Shown here in pieces: positions 1 to 10,417 of a stretch of 64,000 nt of DNA. How positions within the stretch are numbered: the first letter of the stretch is position 1; each line of letters starts with the position of its first letter. Location of the stretch: the NCBI GenBank assembly GCA_032719365.1, contig CM064868.1, positions 74,463,266 to 74,527,265 on the forward strand. Reading direction: 5' to 3'. A program made the position numbers and the translations under genes. The notes beneath the pieces were generated by a model. It saw only the letters and a program-made list of their open reading frames with translations. It was not told where the DNA came from and did not search any database. This DNA is from Prinsepia uniflora. Taxonomy: Eukaryota; Streptophyta; Magnoliopsida; Rosales; Rosaceae.

Positions 1-272
1 TTCGACGGCGAAGTTACTGTTCACGGACGTTTCGGGGCACTATTGCACGTTTTACGAAATGTCGTAGCTTTTGTCCTTAAGTTGGCCAGATATTTACAAG
101 GGCCCAATGGATGAGTGACAACTGTCACCCATCCATTGAACAGCCCACACATGTTCATGCATCTTCCCCGTGCATCGATCATTTTTCCTTTCTCCCTACA
201 CAACTAAACCCGATCTCACCCCACCCCCTTAAACCAATCCCAAACCTTCCCTTGATCATAACTGAGACCCAG
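1..272 (+). mobile_element. Tekay-type LTR, left segment of an interrupted + strand copy (LTR-Z)
   Basis: The segment is the reverse complement of sequence found near the U3 end of the other long LTRs, for example around 6180-6330 (shared 'GGATGAGTGACA' and 'CGGCGAAGTTAC' stretches). Its start lies left of the window, roughly 400 bp away judging by the other copies. It is interrupted at 272 by the solo LTR 273-3061 and resumes at 3067. No coding potential is seen. Confidence 0.75.
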
Positions 273-778
273 TGACAGGACCCACCCCGATCTCACAGGG
301 ACCACAAGGGGACGTGCCCTGCTCCCGTCTGACACCCAATAATTCATACCAATTTTAACCTCAAAACATCAAATGCATAAATAACCAAATTAAAGTCATA
401 CATCAAATCTGAATTAACCAGATGTCAGACAAGGGATGAAATCCAAAATTACAAGTTGCAAGCACGACTCTAACATAACCCTGCGGGTAAACCACCCAGC
501 AGGGGTTCAGGTACGCAGAAGTAGATCTATGCCTCAGCCTCAGGTTCCTCCTCTAACTCAGTATCATGACCTGGAGGGGTTACCAAAACATTAAGGGTGA
601 GTGGACCAAAACTCAAGTTTATAAAATCATTTGATAAGTAAAACATATAAATTTACCCCTCCGTTTTCCAAACATGCATGCATCATCATTTAAAACCATA
701 AATCATATAACATGAATCATAAGGCATGTAATAAAGCCATAAGTATAATTTTAGCCACTGCACTATACACTCCAATCC

Positions 779-939
779 GACATCCCTGATGTCTGACGTC
801 TCTGACGTCCAATAAGGTCACAATCACAAGGCTACGCGTGCCACTCGGGTCTCAATTTTCCGAGTTCAATCCCCGAACCCCGTTCGGGTACAGCATCCCC
901 GATGCTTAGCGTCATAGACGCTGGACGTACTAGACGTCC
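779..939. repeat. Array of 6-bp-stem, 3-nt-loop mini-hairpins with compensated stems
   Basis: Consecutive stems are GACATC/GATGTC (779-793), GACGTC/GACGTC (795-809), AGCATC/GATGCT (892-906), AGCGTC/GACGCT (908-922) and GACGTA/GACGTC (924-938), each around a 3-nt loop. Between them lie two other stems, ACTCGG/CCGAGT (843-865) and CCCGAA/TTCGGG (872-888). Stem letters differ but pairing is kept. LTR-U carries the same set at 7677-7814. Confidence 0.85.
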
Positions 940-1559
940 GTGACCTCTCCGGGGTACCTCATCCGGAGGAGACAGTATCATATGGATGAATCTATACAGT
1001 GCAGTACCAAATACATTTTATTGATATCCACATGCAAAGCATATATTTACATAGATAAAATCCGAACCAATCATTAAGTTTCATCAAAAGGGTCTCAAGC
1101 CCAAATACCGTGAAACGTGCCATAACCATAATTTCCATATCATCAAAACCATTATTTGTTTTTAGCATGTGAATATGTATAATGAACCAGAAAACATTTA
1201 TGCACGCAAGGGTTTAAGAAAACGGCCCACTCACAGTACAATCCTGCTGAAAACCGAACGTATACCCTCGTTCTGGTACAATTATACAATCCCTGTCATA
1301 TCCAAAGTATACGTAAAGGTCAATACAAACCCCTAACATTTAACCATGAAACCCTAGACCGAAACCGGTCCGAAAAAGCGGCCCGGACACGCTTCCCAAG
1401 GCAATAAACCTCATTTTGACCAACTTAATAATCTCCGATCGACCCGAAACCACCGCCATTGGATCCGGATCGTCGAAACCTAAAGAATGGTGGTGGTCCC
1501 ACCAAAAGTACTGTTCACATGCGCCCCCACGCGCCGGTCAACGCAGGAACAATCCCTGC

Positions 1560-1885
1560 TGACGTCACTGCTGACGTCAGCATGACATCATGCTGACGTC
1601 ATCTGACAGCTGTCAGGTCCGACATGTCAGACTCTGACAGGTGCCACGTGTCAACACCCGATTGGTCCACCTCGCTGATCTGTCAGGCCACGTGTCAGAT
1701 CTGACATGTGCCACGTGTCAGCACGGCACTAGTCCACGTCACTGACATGTCAGTGACACGTGGCAGTCCCTGACTGGGCCACGTCACTGACATGTCAGTG
1801 CTGACTGTGCACTGACATGTGACACGTGTCGGCTCACGGTTGGTCCACGTCACCTGACAGTCTGACAGGGTGCCACGTCATCACC
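1560..1885. promoter_or_regulatory. Cluster of TGACGTCA, TGACATGTCA and CACGTG palindromes
   Basis: TGACGTCA occurs at 1560-1567, 1572-1579 and 1594-1601. It is followed by repeated ACATGTCA and CCACGTGTC motifs down to about 1885. TGACG and CACGTG cores are known binding sites of plant bZIP and bHLH factors. Whether they act in this LTR is inference; the stretch lies downstream of the possible TATA box in the element's own orientation. Confidence 0.55.
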
Positions 1886-2394
1886 TCTGTCCTCAGACGG
1901 GTTTACCCGTATTTCTGCAACTCGGGTCGATGAGACCCGCGATCATGACCCGGTCACCATTTCTTCATTTCTCAACCATTTCAGTCCTAGTTTGTTCCTA
2001 GATGATCGTCTCAATCCCAGAAAGGGTTCTAGCTAATCAAAATCGACAAACACAGACAGGATCGAAGGCTTACCTCGATGAACAGACCCGGTTCCCGTCG
2101 CCGTTTATACTCCGTTCAGGTCACCTCCGGTCACGCAATTGAGTTCTAGAGGTTCCTAACAGTCCATAGAAGTGAATAGAGTCAAAAGGAAATGCAAACA
2201 AACGCTAAACAACAAGCTTCCATTTCTGAGTTTTTGAAACCGTTTCGGGTTTTGAAGCCGGCTCACCTCGCCGCCGTCTGCCGCCGTCCACCGCCGTGCC
2301 TCCGTCCTTCCCTGTGAGTCCAGCAACACACAGACACAGAGACAGGGTGTAGTACGGGTGTGATGGATGAAATGGGCAGTGTGTGGGTTCGGGT

Positions 2395-2407
2395 GAGAAA
2401 TATATAG
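2395..2407 (-). promoter_or_regulatory. Possible LTR TATA box
   Basis: On the minus strand this reads CTATATATTTCTC, about 650 bp inside the U3 end of LTR-W, followed by a CA/CT-rich stretch typical of a plant transcript start region. It is called from motif and position only. Confidence 0.4.
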
Positions 2408-4156
2408 AAATGGAGGGAATCTGATCAAATGGAACGGATGGTCCAGATTTGATCTCAAGGATGAGATCAAAGACTGAGATCAGATATGGGGGTTTCAGAT
2501 CAATGGCTGGAATTAAAAGTTGGTTTTTTAATGGTATTTAAACCCATAGTGGATCTGATCCAATCTAGCCAATGGTTGAGTGACACTTATCACTCACCAG
2601 GTGTCCTCCAATCAGAAATTTCAGAATAAAATATTCGACACAAAAACCGAGACACAAACCTCCCGATTTCACGTTTCTGACCATAACTTCCTCGTACGAA
2701 GTCCGATTTCGGCGTGCCGCCTGTCTACGGACTCAGGACGTCGACATCTACCTAACGGTCCTTGAGTCACGTGAAAATTAGTTGTCAAACGAAAAGTCAA
2801 CATTTTCGCCCCTAACGTCCAAATTACGGTAATGCCCCTAAACTTCCGATAGTCGTAACTTTTTCCCTGATCGTCCGAATTGGACGTGCCACCTGTCTAT
2901 GAACTCGTGACATCCCGAACTACGTCACGGTCATAGGTCAAAGTCCATTTAACCCACCAATCAAAAAGTCAACAATTTGGCCACACCAATCACAAGGGCA
3001 AAAGCATCAATTCACACATTAAATTACAATATTAAAATCCTCGAATTTCCGAGGTGTTACACCCAGAGGGTGAGAGAGAGGCTGAGGGAGCATAGGACGG
3101 TGGCTGGGCCGCCGTGCACGGCGGTGGAAGCCAAAAAGGACCCGATTGCACGGTTATGCCCATTTTTCCTTATTTTTCGATTTGAGCATTATGGTTGGTT
3201 TTGAATGATTAGGGAATGATTATTAGGATGCTAGGAAGGTTTTAAGAGGGTTTTGGTGGTGGTTGACGGCTGGGACGCCGTGGAGGTTGATCGGGGAAGT
3301 TTGAACCGTATGGTTCAAAATGGGTTCACGAGTTTTAGTTGGTTTTAGATGGTTTAATTAATTGGGTTAGATAGGAAATGAGAAAATAGGAATTTAGGGA
3401 TTAAAATGGGACCAAACGGACAAGAAATGAAGATGGGAGGGCCTTGGACCGGTCACGCCGGTCCAGGCGGACCGGATTTGCAGGAAAAACCGAAGCGGCT
3501 GGTTCGCGGCAGGTTGAAGAAGGCACTGTGCGGTGGCGCGTGAGGGCCCACGCGCAGTGCATTCCATAGGCACGTGACGGCGCGGACGGGGTATTTGGGG
3601 ATGGTTCCAACATGTGAAATCATCTATTCGATGTAACAAACATTTTGGGACTGGTTTCGAGTCGATCAGACACCGTCTCGATATGTTTCGGGGCATCAGA
3701 AGGTTTAGGTTCGGTTTTAAAAATAGTTAGAAATTCCGAAAAATTACGGGGCTTTAGTGAGGGGTTATATAAGTAGTTAGTAACCCTATAAATTAATTTG
3801 GACAGGTTTGGAAGTCCCGGTGACGGTGATCGGCTCGGGGAGCCGTATGGCACACGTATCGAGGGAGGCGCGGCTTCAGACGGTCTGTGAGTGGACCTTG
3901 TTTTATAAATTGGTGCATGCATAAATGTTTATTATATGTTTTAAATACTTGTTTGTGATGCCATGAGTGCATTTGGATGTGTGGTTACGTATAGGCACGT
4001 ATTTCGAGGTTTCGGCCCTATACGGTGCCTATACGGGGCTGTATGTCTTTACTGGTCTAAATGAAATGGTTGTGGATTTCCAAATGGATTATGAATGTGA
4101 TTTGATAATGTTGATTTTGGATATTTATGAATTATATGGTTTCACGTATTTCGAGG

Positions 4157-4182
4157 CGATTTACGTGCTTGCACGTAAATCG
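4157..4182. repeat. Perfect palindrome, 12-bp arms
   Basis: The arms are CGATTTACGTGC (4157-4168) and its exact complement (4171-4182), separated by TT. LTR-U has the same arms at 8473-8498 with AA in the centre. Confidence 0.9.
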
Positions 4183-4269
4183 AGGTTTTCTAGTTTTACT
4201 CCGATTTTCCATTCTTATGGTTTTGGAAATGGTTTAATGAAATGATTTTGGATTTGAAAAGGTAAACTC

Positions 4270-4405
4270 GGGTATGAGACCCATTTGAATTACAAAATCT
4301 CGGACTCGAGGTCCAGTTGATTTAACGAGGTATCGGGCCGGAGGCCCAGTTGGTTTACGATTCGGACTTGAGGTCCAGTTTCTATGTGGATTCGGGCCTA
4401 GGCCC
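4270..4405. repeat. Array of short paired-arm repeats (GGGCC/GGCCC type) in LTR-Z
   Basis: Units are GGGT/ACCC (4270-4282), GGAC/GTCC (4302-4314), GGGCC/GGCCC (4335-4347), GGAC/GTCC (4364-4376) and GGGCC/GGCCC (4394-4405). Arms change together so pairing is kept. A related run of about three 60-bp units with GGGTCATG..CATGAACCC arms follows at 4433-4565. Confidence 0.8.
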
Positions 4406-5367
4406 CAGCTATGTGTTACAAATGGTTTTTGTGGGTCATGACGGTTTATGGGAACCGACATGAACCCCTGAAATTGATTTACGGGTCATGACGGTTTATG
4501 GGAACCAGCATGAACCCATAAAAGGATTTTATGGTTCATGACAGCTTATGGGGGCCGGGCATGAATTCTTGAAAGGTTTAAAGAATGATTTCAAAAGGTT
4601 TTTCATATTCCATATTTTATATATGATTGTCTCCTCCGGTGAGGGTCGTTGGCCTAGGTGGACCCCGGAGTAGTCACGGAGCACTGACTGAGTGGAGTTG
4701 CCCCCCCCAGTTGGGTTCCTTACTCTCAGGATGGGCATGGTTCGTTACCTCCAGGGAGGGTCATTGATCTACGGACATTGACCTGGGTGGACCCTGGAGA
4801 GACATGGGTTTGAGACCCCGGTTAGCACACGTGTAGCTCTATTTTACCGTGACAGGTTCTGGATATGAATATAATGGATAAACATGATTTCAATTGATTT
4901 TGGGAAATTGTGTTTATAATGATAAATGGATTTAGGCTGAGATCCCACATATTTTTATGATGTTATGGTTTTCTATAAATGATTTTGGGAAGGAGCCCGT
5001 ATGACTTGTATTTAAGGAATTTGGGGCTGAGACCCTAATTATGGTTGTTTAAACTTATGTGTTTGGATAAATGGTTTTACTATGCATGCATGTTTTTTAG
5101 TGGAGGGTATAAAGGTCTTTGATGAAATGTTTTTATAAATTCTTTATTTTTGTCCACTCACAGTCTTTCTGTTTTTAATACCCTTCAGGTTGGATACCGT
5201 GTGGACTGTAGCAGAGATCGAGATATCACATACCTCCTCCGGATCCTGGCGTACTCTGATAGCCCGGGAGGGCAAAGGTCGGAAATATCCCTTGTCTGAC
5301 ACTTCGTGTCAGACGGGAGCAGGGTCATCCCACGTTAATCCCGGGGGGATTGGGATGGGTCCTGTCA

Positions 5368-6744
5368 ATTAACCTCCTACCAAAGCCCCGTAATTTTCCC
5401 GAACTTTTAACTATTTTTAAACCAACCCTAAACCTTCCGATGCCCCGAAACATATCGAGACGGTGTCCGATCGACACGAAACCAGTCCCAAAATGTTTGT
5501 TACATCAAATAGAATATTTCTCGTGTTGAACACTTTCCCAAATTATGGCCCACGCGTCCTCACGAGCTCCTAGAAAGTCGAAAACACTGTTCATCGGCAC
5601 TAACCTCCAGCAGACCGGTTTTACTGTTCATGGCCGGTTCACCTGGTTTGGCCGGTCCAACTGGACCGCCGTGACCGGTTCACAGCCCTAGACACCCCAT
5701 TTTCCATCCTAGTTCTTCCTTTTTGGTTCCTTTCATCCTATTTTGGTGTTTTCTATCCATTCCAATCCTTAAAACAACCTAAAAACCGCCTAAACCCATG
5801 GTTCGATTTTGAACCAAACGGTTCAAAGTTCCCAAAACTCTCCCATGGCTGCCCAGCCATCCCAAGCTTCCTTAAACCTTCTTAACATGTCCCTAGCAAC
5901 CTAATGGACTCATTAAAACCATTAAAAACCAACCATAACATCAAAAATGTAAAAATGGATCAAAATGGACTTACCGTGAACCTCACGGGTTCTTCCTCCT
6001 CTCGCCGTTGTGGACGGCGGTTCTGGCCGCCCAGCAACCTCCTCAGCCTCCCTGGTCCTCTGCCTGGTCATGGGTGAAGAGTGGATGGGTTTTGGGTTGC
6101 ACGGATGGGAGGAAAATGGGTGAGATCGGGTGGGTGTTTTGTGTGTGTTTGAAATGGAGAAAGGAAATGCACGGTGCATGAAGGAAAAGGAATGGCCTGT
6201 GGATGGGTGACACTTGTCACTCATCCATAGGGTAGGAACTAAATATCTGGGCCCCACTAAGGTCCAAAAGTTAACTCGTTTCGTATTTCGTGCAATAGTG
6301 CACTTGAACTTCTGTGAATCGTAACTTCGCCGTCGAACGTCCGAATTCGACGTGCCGCCTGTCTACGGATTCGTATCATCCTTATCTACGTAATAGTCCT
6401 CGGCCCTCGGCCATTGGACATCCCGGTCAAAAAGTCAACTTTTGACCCCTTTTAACCAAAATTACCAAAATGCCCCTAAGCTTCCGAACGTCATAACTTC
6501 CTCCCCGAACGTCGAAATTGAACGTGCCACCTGTCTATGAACTCGTGACGTCACGAACTACTTCACGGTCATCGGTCAAAGTCCATTTGACCGCCCGAAT
6601 GAAAAGTCAACATTTTGCCCATGCCCAGGGGCAAAACGGTTATTTCGCATTGTTCGTCCGATTTCGCCTAACTAATCACCGATTAACCTCACTAATCATG
6701 ATTAGTCACTAATCTAATCTAGGAATTTGGGACGGGTCGTTACA
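5368..6744 (-). mobile_element. Tekay-type LTR segment (LTR-Y), right part
   Basis: After LTR-Z ends, minus-oriented LTR sequence resumes with the motif 'AAGCCCCGTAATTTTCCCG', also found near 8750 and 11385. It ends GGGACGGGTCGTTACA at 6744, the U3 terminus of the family. The left part is outside the window. The next five bases, TTTCC, would be its right target duplication. No gene is seen in it. Confidence 0.78.
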
Positions 6745-7065
6745 TTTCCAATCGAACTGTCCATAAGTTCCAAACTTCCCAGAGCGCACAGACTCTATTG
6801 TGGATCGCGTGTGTGATGTCTCCGTCTCTCTCTACCAACAGCCCGCACCACAACAACCTAGAGGGTATCGAAAACATAAAAAAACTGTGAGTGGACAAAA
6901 ATAAATAAAATTTCAGAAAACAGTTTAGCAGAAAGACATTTTTACCCTCCATTTAAAAAAAAACAATTTCAGATCAAAAGCATTCCATAAAACCATTTCA
7001 TATCCAAGATAGGAAACCATCATGAAAAACCAGAATAATTTCCTTTTCTCAAATCCTGGGCCTCA
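6745..7065 (-). mobile_element. Tekay-type LTR fragment (LTR-X), first visible segment
   Basis: This is internal LTR sequence containing the landmark CTGTGAGTGGACAAAA, shared with LTR-U at about 7272. It is bounded on the left by LTR-Y and on the right by the solo LTR-U inserted after CCTCA (7061-7065). The first bases of LTR-X are not visible, consistent with LTR-Y having inserted in it. Confidence 0.7.
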
Positions 7066-7676
7066 TGACAGGAACCATCCCAATCCCCCCGGGATTACCG
7101 TGGAATGTGCCCTGCTCCCGTCCAACAAGGGGTGTCGGACAAGGGATAACCAAGAGCCACTGCCCAACGGGGCATCCAGAGTGCGCAAGGATCGATGGAG
7201 GAGGTGTGCAATGTCCCAGTCTCTGCTGCAATCGCATCCGTGATCAACCTGAAGGGCATTAAAACCAAAAGCTGTGAGTGGACAAAAACCAATAAGTTTA
7301 CCAAATACATTTATAAGACATTTATGCCCTCCAATAAAAACGTATGCATGCCACCAAAAACCAGTAACCAAAACGTTTGCTCAACCGAGCCATTATGGCC
7401 TTAGCCCAAAAACCGTTAACCAAAAACCAAGTGTGGGAACTCAGCCCAAAACTGTGGAATACCACCACCATACATATTAAAACCATGTGGGTCACCACCC
7501 ACGACCATAAATGAACATCAATTCAAAATCCAAAACCATTTAGGGTCCCCAACCCTACATACCATTTCATAACCAATAATCCATTTTTACCACATAACAC
7601 ATATCCAACCACATAACACATATCCAACCAATAAGCCATTTTATTCATTAATCCATATTTTACCATTACCATCACC

Positions 7677-7814
7677 AGCATCCCAGATGCTTAGCGTCCC
7701 AGACGCTAGACGTCCCTGACGTCATATCTCACGGTTTCATAAGCTATGCGTGCTGCCCGGGGTCTCTCCGGGTCCATTTATCTGACATCCCTGATGTCTG
7801 ACGTCCCTGACGTC
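7677..7814. repeat. Mini-hairpin array, same stems as in LTR-W but in a different order
   Basis: Stems are AGCATC/GATGCT (7677-7691), AGCGTC/GACGCT (7693-7707), GACGTC/GACGTC (7709-7723), CCCGG/CCGGG (7756-7772), GACATC/GATGTC (7784-7798) and GACGTC/GACGTC (7800-7814). Most have 3-nt loops, CCA or CCT. In LTR-W the GACATC-GACGTC pair precedes the AGCATC-AGCGTC block; here it follows it. Confidence 0.88.
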
Positions 7815-8112
7815 AATCATAGCAATCCTGTTCCTGAGTCATCATACGGTCCGGCTGCTCCGTATAATGACCCCTCGCATGCAATGCACCGTGACTTCCC
7901 CAGTGTCCTAGACATCTGGAGGAGACCATCATATATCCTTGTATCCAGATGGTATATGGAAAAACAGTTTTATTAAATCCTTTTATCACATCATTGCCAT
8001 TGGGCCCTGCCCGAAATTTCCATAAAACCATGTAATTCCATTTAGGGTCCCTGACCCAAAATCACAATTATTAAATATAGGGTCCCTGACCCGAAATCAC
8101 ATTTATTATCCA

Positions 8113-8388
8113 ACTGGGCCTCATACCCGATTTTATGAACCACTGGGCCCACGGCCCGATTTGTAAACCAACTGAGCCCGCAGCCCGACTTATAAACCCA
8201 CTGGGCCCACGGCCCGAATTCACAAATCAACTGGGCCTCTGGCCCGAGAACATAACTCAAATGGGTCTCAGCCCGATTTCATACCAACTGGGCCCCTGGC
8301 CCGATTTCATTAACCAACTAGGCCCCGGCCCGATTTTCAAATGGACTCCAAGTCCGAAATTTCCAACATAATTGGGCCTCAAGCCCGA
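8113..8388. repeat. Array of about nine GGGCC..GGCCC paired-arm units
   Basis: Units about 30-38 bp apart read ACTGGGCCnnnGGCCCGA. Variants include GGACT/AGTCC (8343-8355) and several with one weakened pair. The change from GGGCC/GGCCC to GGACT/AGTCC alters both arms. LTR-Z has the corresponding array in inverted orientation (4270-4405). Confidence 0.82.
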
Positions 8389-8472
8389 GTTCATATTTCC
8401 AATTTCAAAACCATTTCATCACATTATATCCAAGTCATAAATATGGAAAATCCATGTAAAATCGGAAAACTT

Positions 8473-8498
8473 CGATTTACGTGCAAGCACGTAAATCG
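8473..8498. repeat. Perfect palindrome, 12-bp arms
   Basis: The arms are CGATTTACGTGC and its complement, with AA between them. The core ACGTGC/GCACGT contains an ACGT bZIP-type core. The same palindrome occurs in LTR-Z. Confidence 0.9.
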
Positions 8499-10417
8499 CC
8501 TCGAAATACGTGAAACCGTACAATTTACCAACAACCAAATCAACATCACACAATCACAACCATAATCCATATAAAACATTTAAGCATGCATAGAATTTAT
8601 AAAACCAAAGTCCACTCACAGACCGTTTTAACGGTATGCCTCGATACGCGTGCCACCGGCCCTCCCGGGCCACACCACTATCACCGGGACTCCCAATCCT
8701 GTCCAAATCACATTAGAGGGTTACTAACCTCATCATTAACATCCTATCAAAGTCCCGTAATTTTCCCAAATTTTTACTTATTTTTAAACTTAATTTAAAA
8801 CCTTCGGACATCCCGAACACTATCGAGACGGTGTCCAATCGACACGAAACCAATTCCAAAATGTCCGTTACATCGAATGGATTAAAAGTCATGTTGACCT
8901 CACCTCGAGATTCGTGCCCACGCGCCGTCACGCGCCGCCGTGAGTGGCTGCGCGTGAAACTCACGCGCTTGCTACAGTGTCACCAGCCCAACCCGTTTCT
9001 CTGGTAAACGGGTCCAACTCACCCGCGATACAACCCGGTTCCAATCCTGTCAATTCGATCTTAATTCCTTCAATTGATCAATCAGTTAGTTTCGTTCTTA
9101 GTTCAATTACAAGTCTGTAACCTCAATTACACAAATCCTTACCCAGAATCCCACGATTCAATGATGAACACCAAGAACACTCCGAACACTGTTCATTCAT
9201 GGAATTCCGTCAATTGCTGCAGGTTTCATCCAATTGATGCATCCAGAAGCATCAATGGACCATGAGGAACAATTCCCCCACATCAATTGCATCAATCCTG
9301 TGCTCAAATGTCACGACTCAAGCTCGAGCACCGTCACTGTTCAACAATGGAGTTCTGTCAACCACAGCCGTTTTCCTTCAATTGATGAACCCAGAAGCAT
9401 CGTGGGATCATGAGAAGTAGTTTCCCCACCTCAATTGAATCAATCGAAGCCTCAAACTCCACGACTCAAGCTCGAAGTTCCTCATCTGTCACCAAGTGTG
9501 ATCAGAGCCAATTGGTGGCCAAATCCCTTCGTTCCTTCGACAAAACTGATCGTGGCACTCCCAGGAAGCTGAAGGTAATCTCCAATTTGATCCTCACGGC
9601 TCAATTCCTTCAATTCGAATTTTCCCTCTCATTTTCCCGAAATCCAAAATCCAAAATTCAACCCACACTCAAACCCTCGTGTTTCCCAGTTAATTCAAAC
9701 ATCTTAGTCTCTCATTTTTCTCTCAGGAACGGCAGAGAGAGGGAGCCAATTCTCCCAATCTGATTCCCCCAATTTTGTGCACGGTTTAGGAACAAAGAAG
9801 AGGAAATTAGGGGAAATGGTGGATTAGATGATGATGATGTAGTAATGATGGCGTTGGGAGGGAAACATGGAGCTGGAAACAAGGGATGGGTGACACTTGT
9901 CACTCATCCGGATGTGCACAGTCAACGGTCACTATTCATTATTATATTATTATTTTAATCCGAGCCTCGGTTCGTTAGTTCGTTTCCTTGACCATAACGT
10001 TGTCGTCGAATCTCCGATTTCGGCATGCCGCCTGTCGTTGGATTCGTATCGACGATACCTACGTAACCGTCCTTGGCCCTCGTCCATCGGACCTCCCGAT
10101 CAAAAAGTCAACATTTGGCCCCTAATAAGCCAAATTACCAAAATACCCCTCAACTTCCGAACACCGTAACTTTCTCTACGAATGTCGGAATCGAACGTGC
10201 CACCTGTCTATGAACTCGTGACGTCCCGAACTACGTCACGGTCATCGGTCAAAGTCCATTTGACAGCCCGATCAAAAAGTCAACATTTTGCCCACGACCA
10301 AGGGCAAAACGGTCATTTTGCACAATTTATCCGATTCCGCCCTACTAAGCACCGTTCAACCTCACTAATTGAGATTAGTCACTAAACTAATCCCGGAATT
10401 CGGGACGGGTCGTTACA

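Larger units (their letters stand above)
273..3061 (-). mobile_element. Solo Tekay-type LTR (LTR-W), target duplication CCCAG
   Basis: The element begins TGACAGGACCC and ends GTGTTACA, which on the minus strand reads TGTAACAC...GTCCTGTCA, the TG..CA form of an LTR. It is flanked by a perfect 5-bp duplication, CCCAG at 268-272 and 3062-3066. No primer site, polypurine tract or gag-pol is present, so this is a solo LTR left by LTR-LTR recombination. It lies inside LTR-Z, which has the opposite orientation. It carries a small-hairpin array (779-939), a cluster of palindromic bZIP-type sites (1560-1885) and a possible TATA box (2395-2407). Confidence 0.88.
3062..5367 (+). mobile_element. Tekay-type LTR, right segment of interrupted copy (LTR-Z)
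   Basis: The segment resumes after the CCCAG duplication and ends GGGTCCTGTCA at 5367, the + strand LTR end. It carries the family landmarks: the GCGCGTGAGGGCC stretch near 3535, a 26-bp palindrome (4157-4182) and paired-arm repeats (4270-4405). It also has two CTCC..GGAG inverted pairs whose arms covary: CTCCGG/CCGGAG at about 4624-4670 and CTCCAG/CTGGAG at about 4750-4800. LTR-Z is itself inserted in LTR-Y; its left end and duplication lie outside the window. Confidence 0.8.
7066..10417 (-). mobile_element. Solo Tekay-type LTR (LTR-U), target duplication CCTCA
   Basis: The element runs from TGACAGGAACC to GGGTCGTTACA and is flanked by perfect CCTCA duplications (7061-7065 and 10418-10422). 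At 3352 bp it is the longest complete LTR in the window. It contains two mini-hairpin arrays (7677-7814 and 8113-8388), a 26-bp palindrome and the U3-end duplicated module (about 9985-10290). No primer site or coding region is present. Confidence 0.88.
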
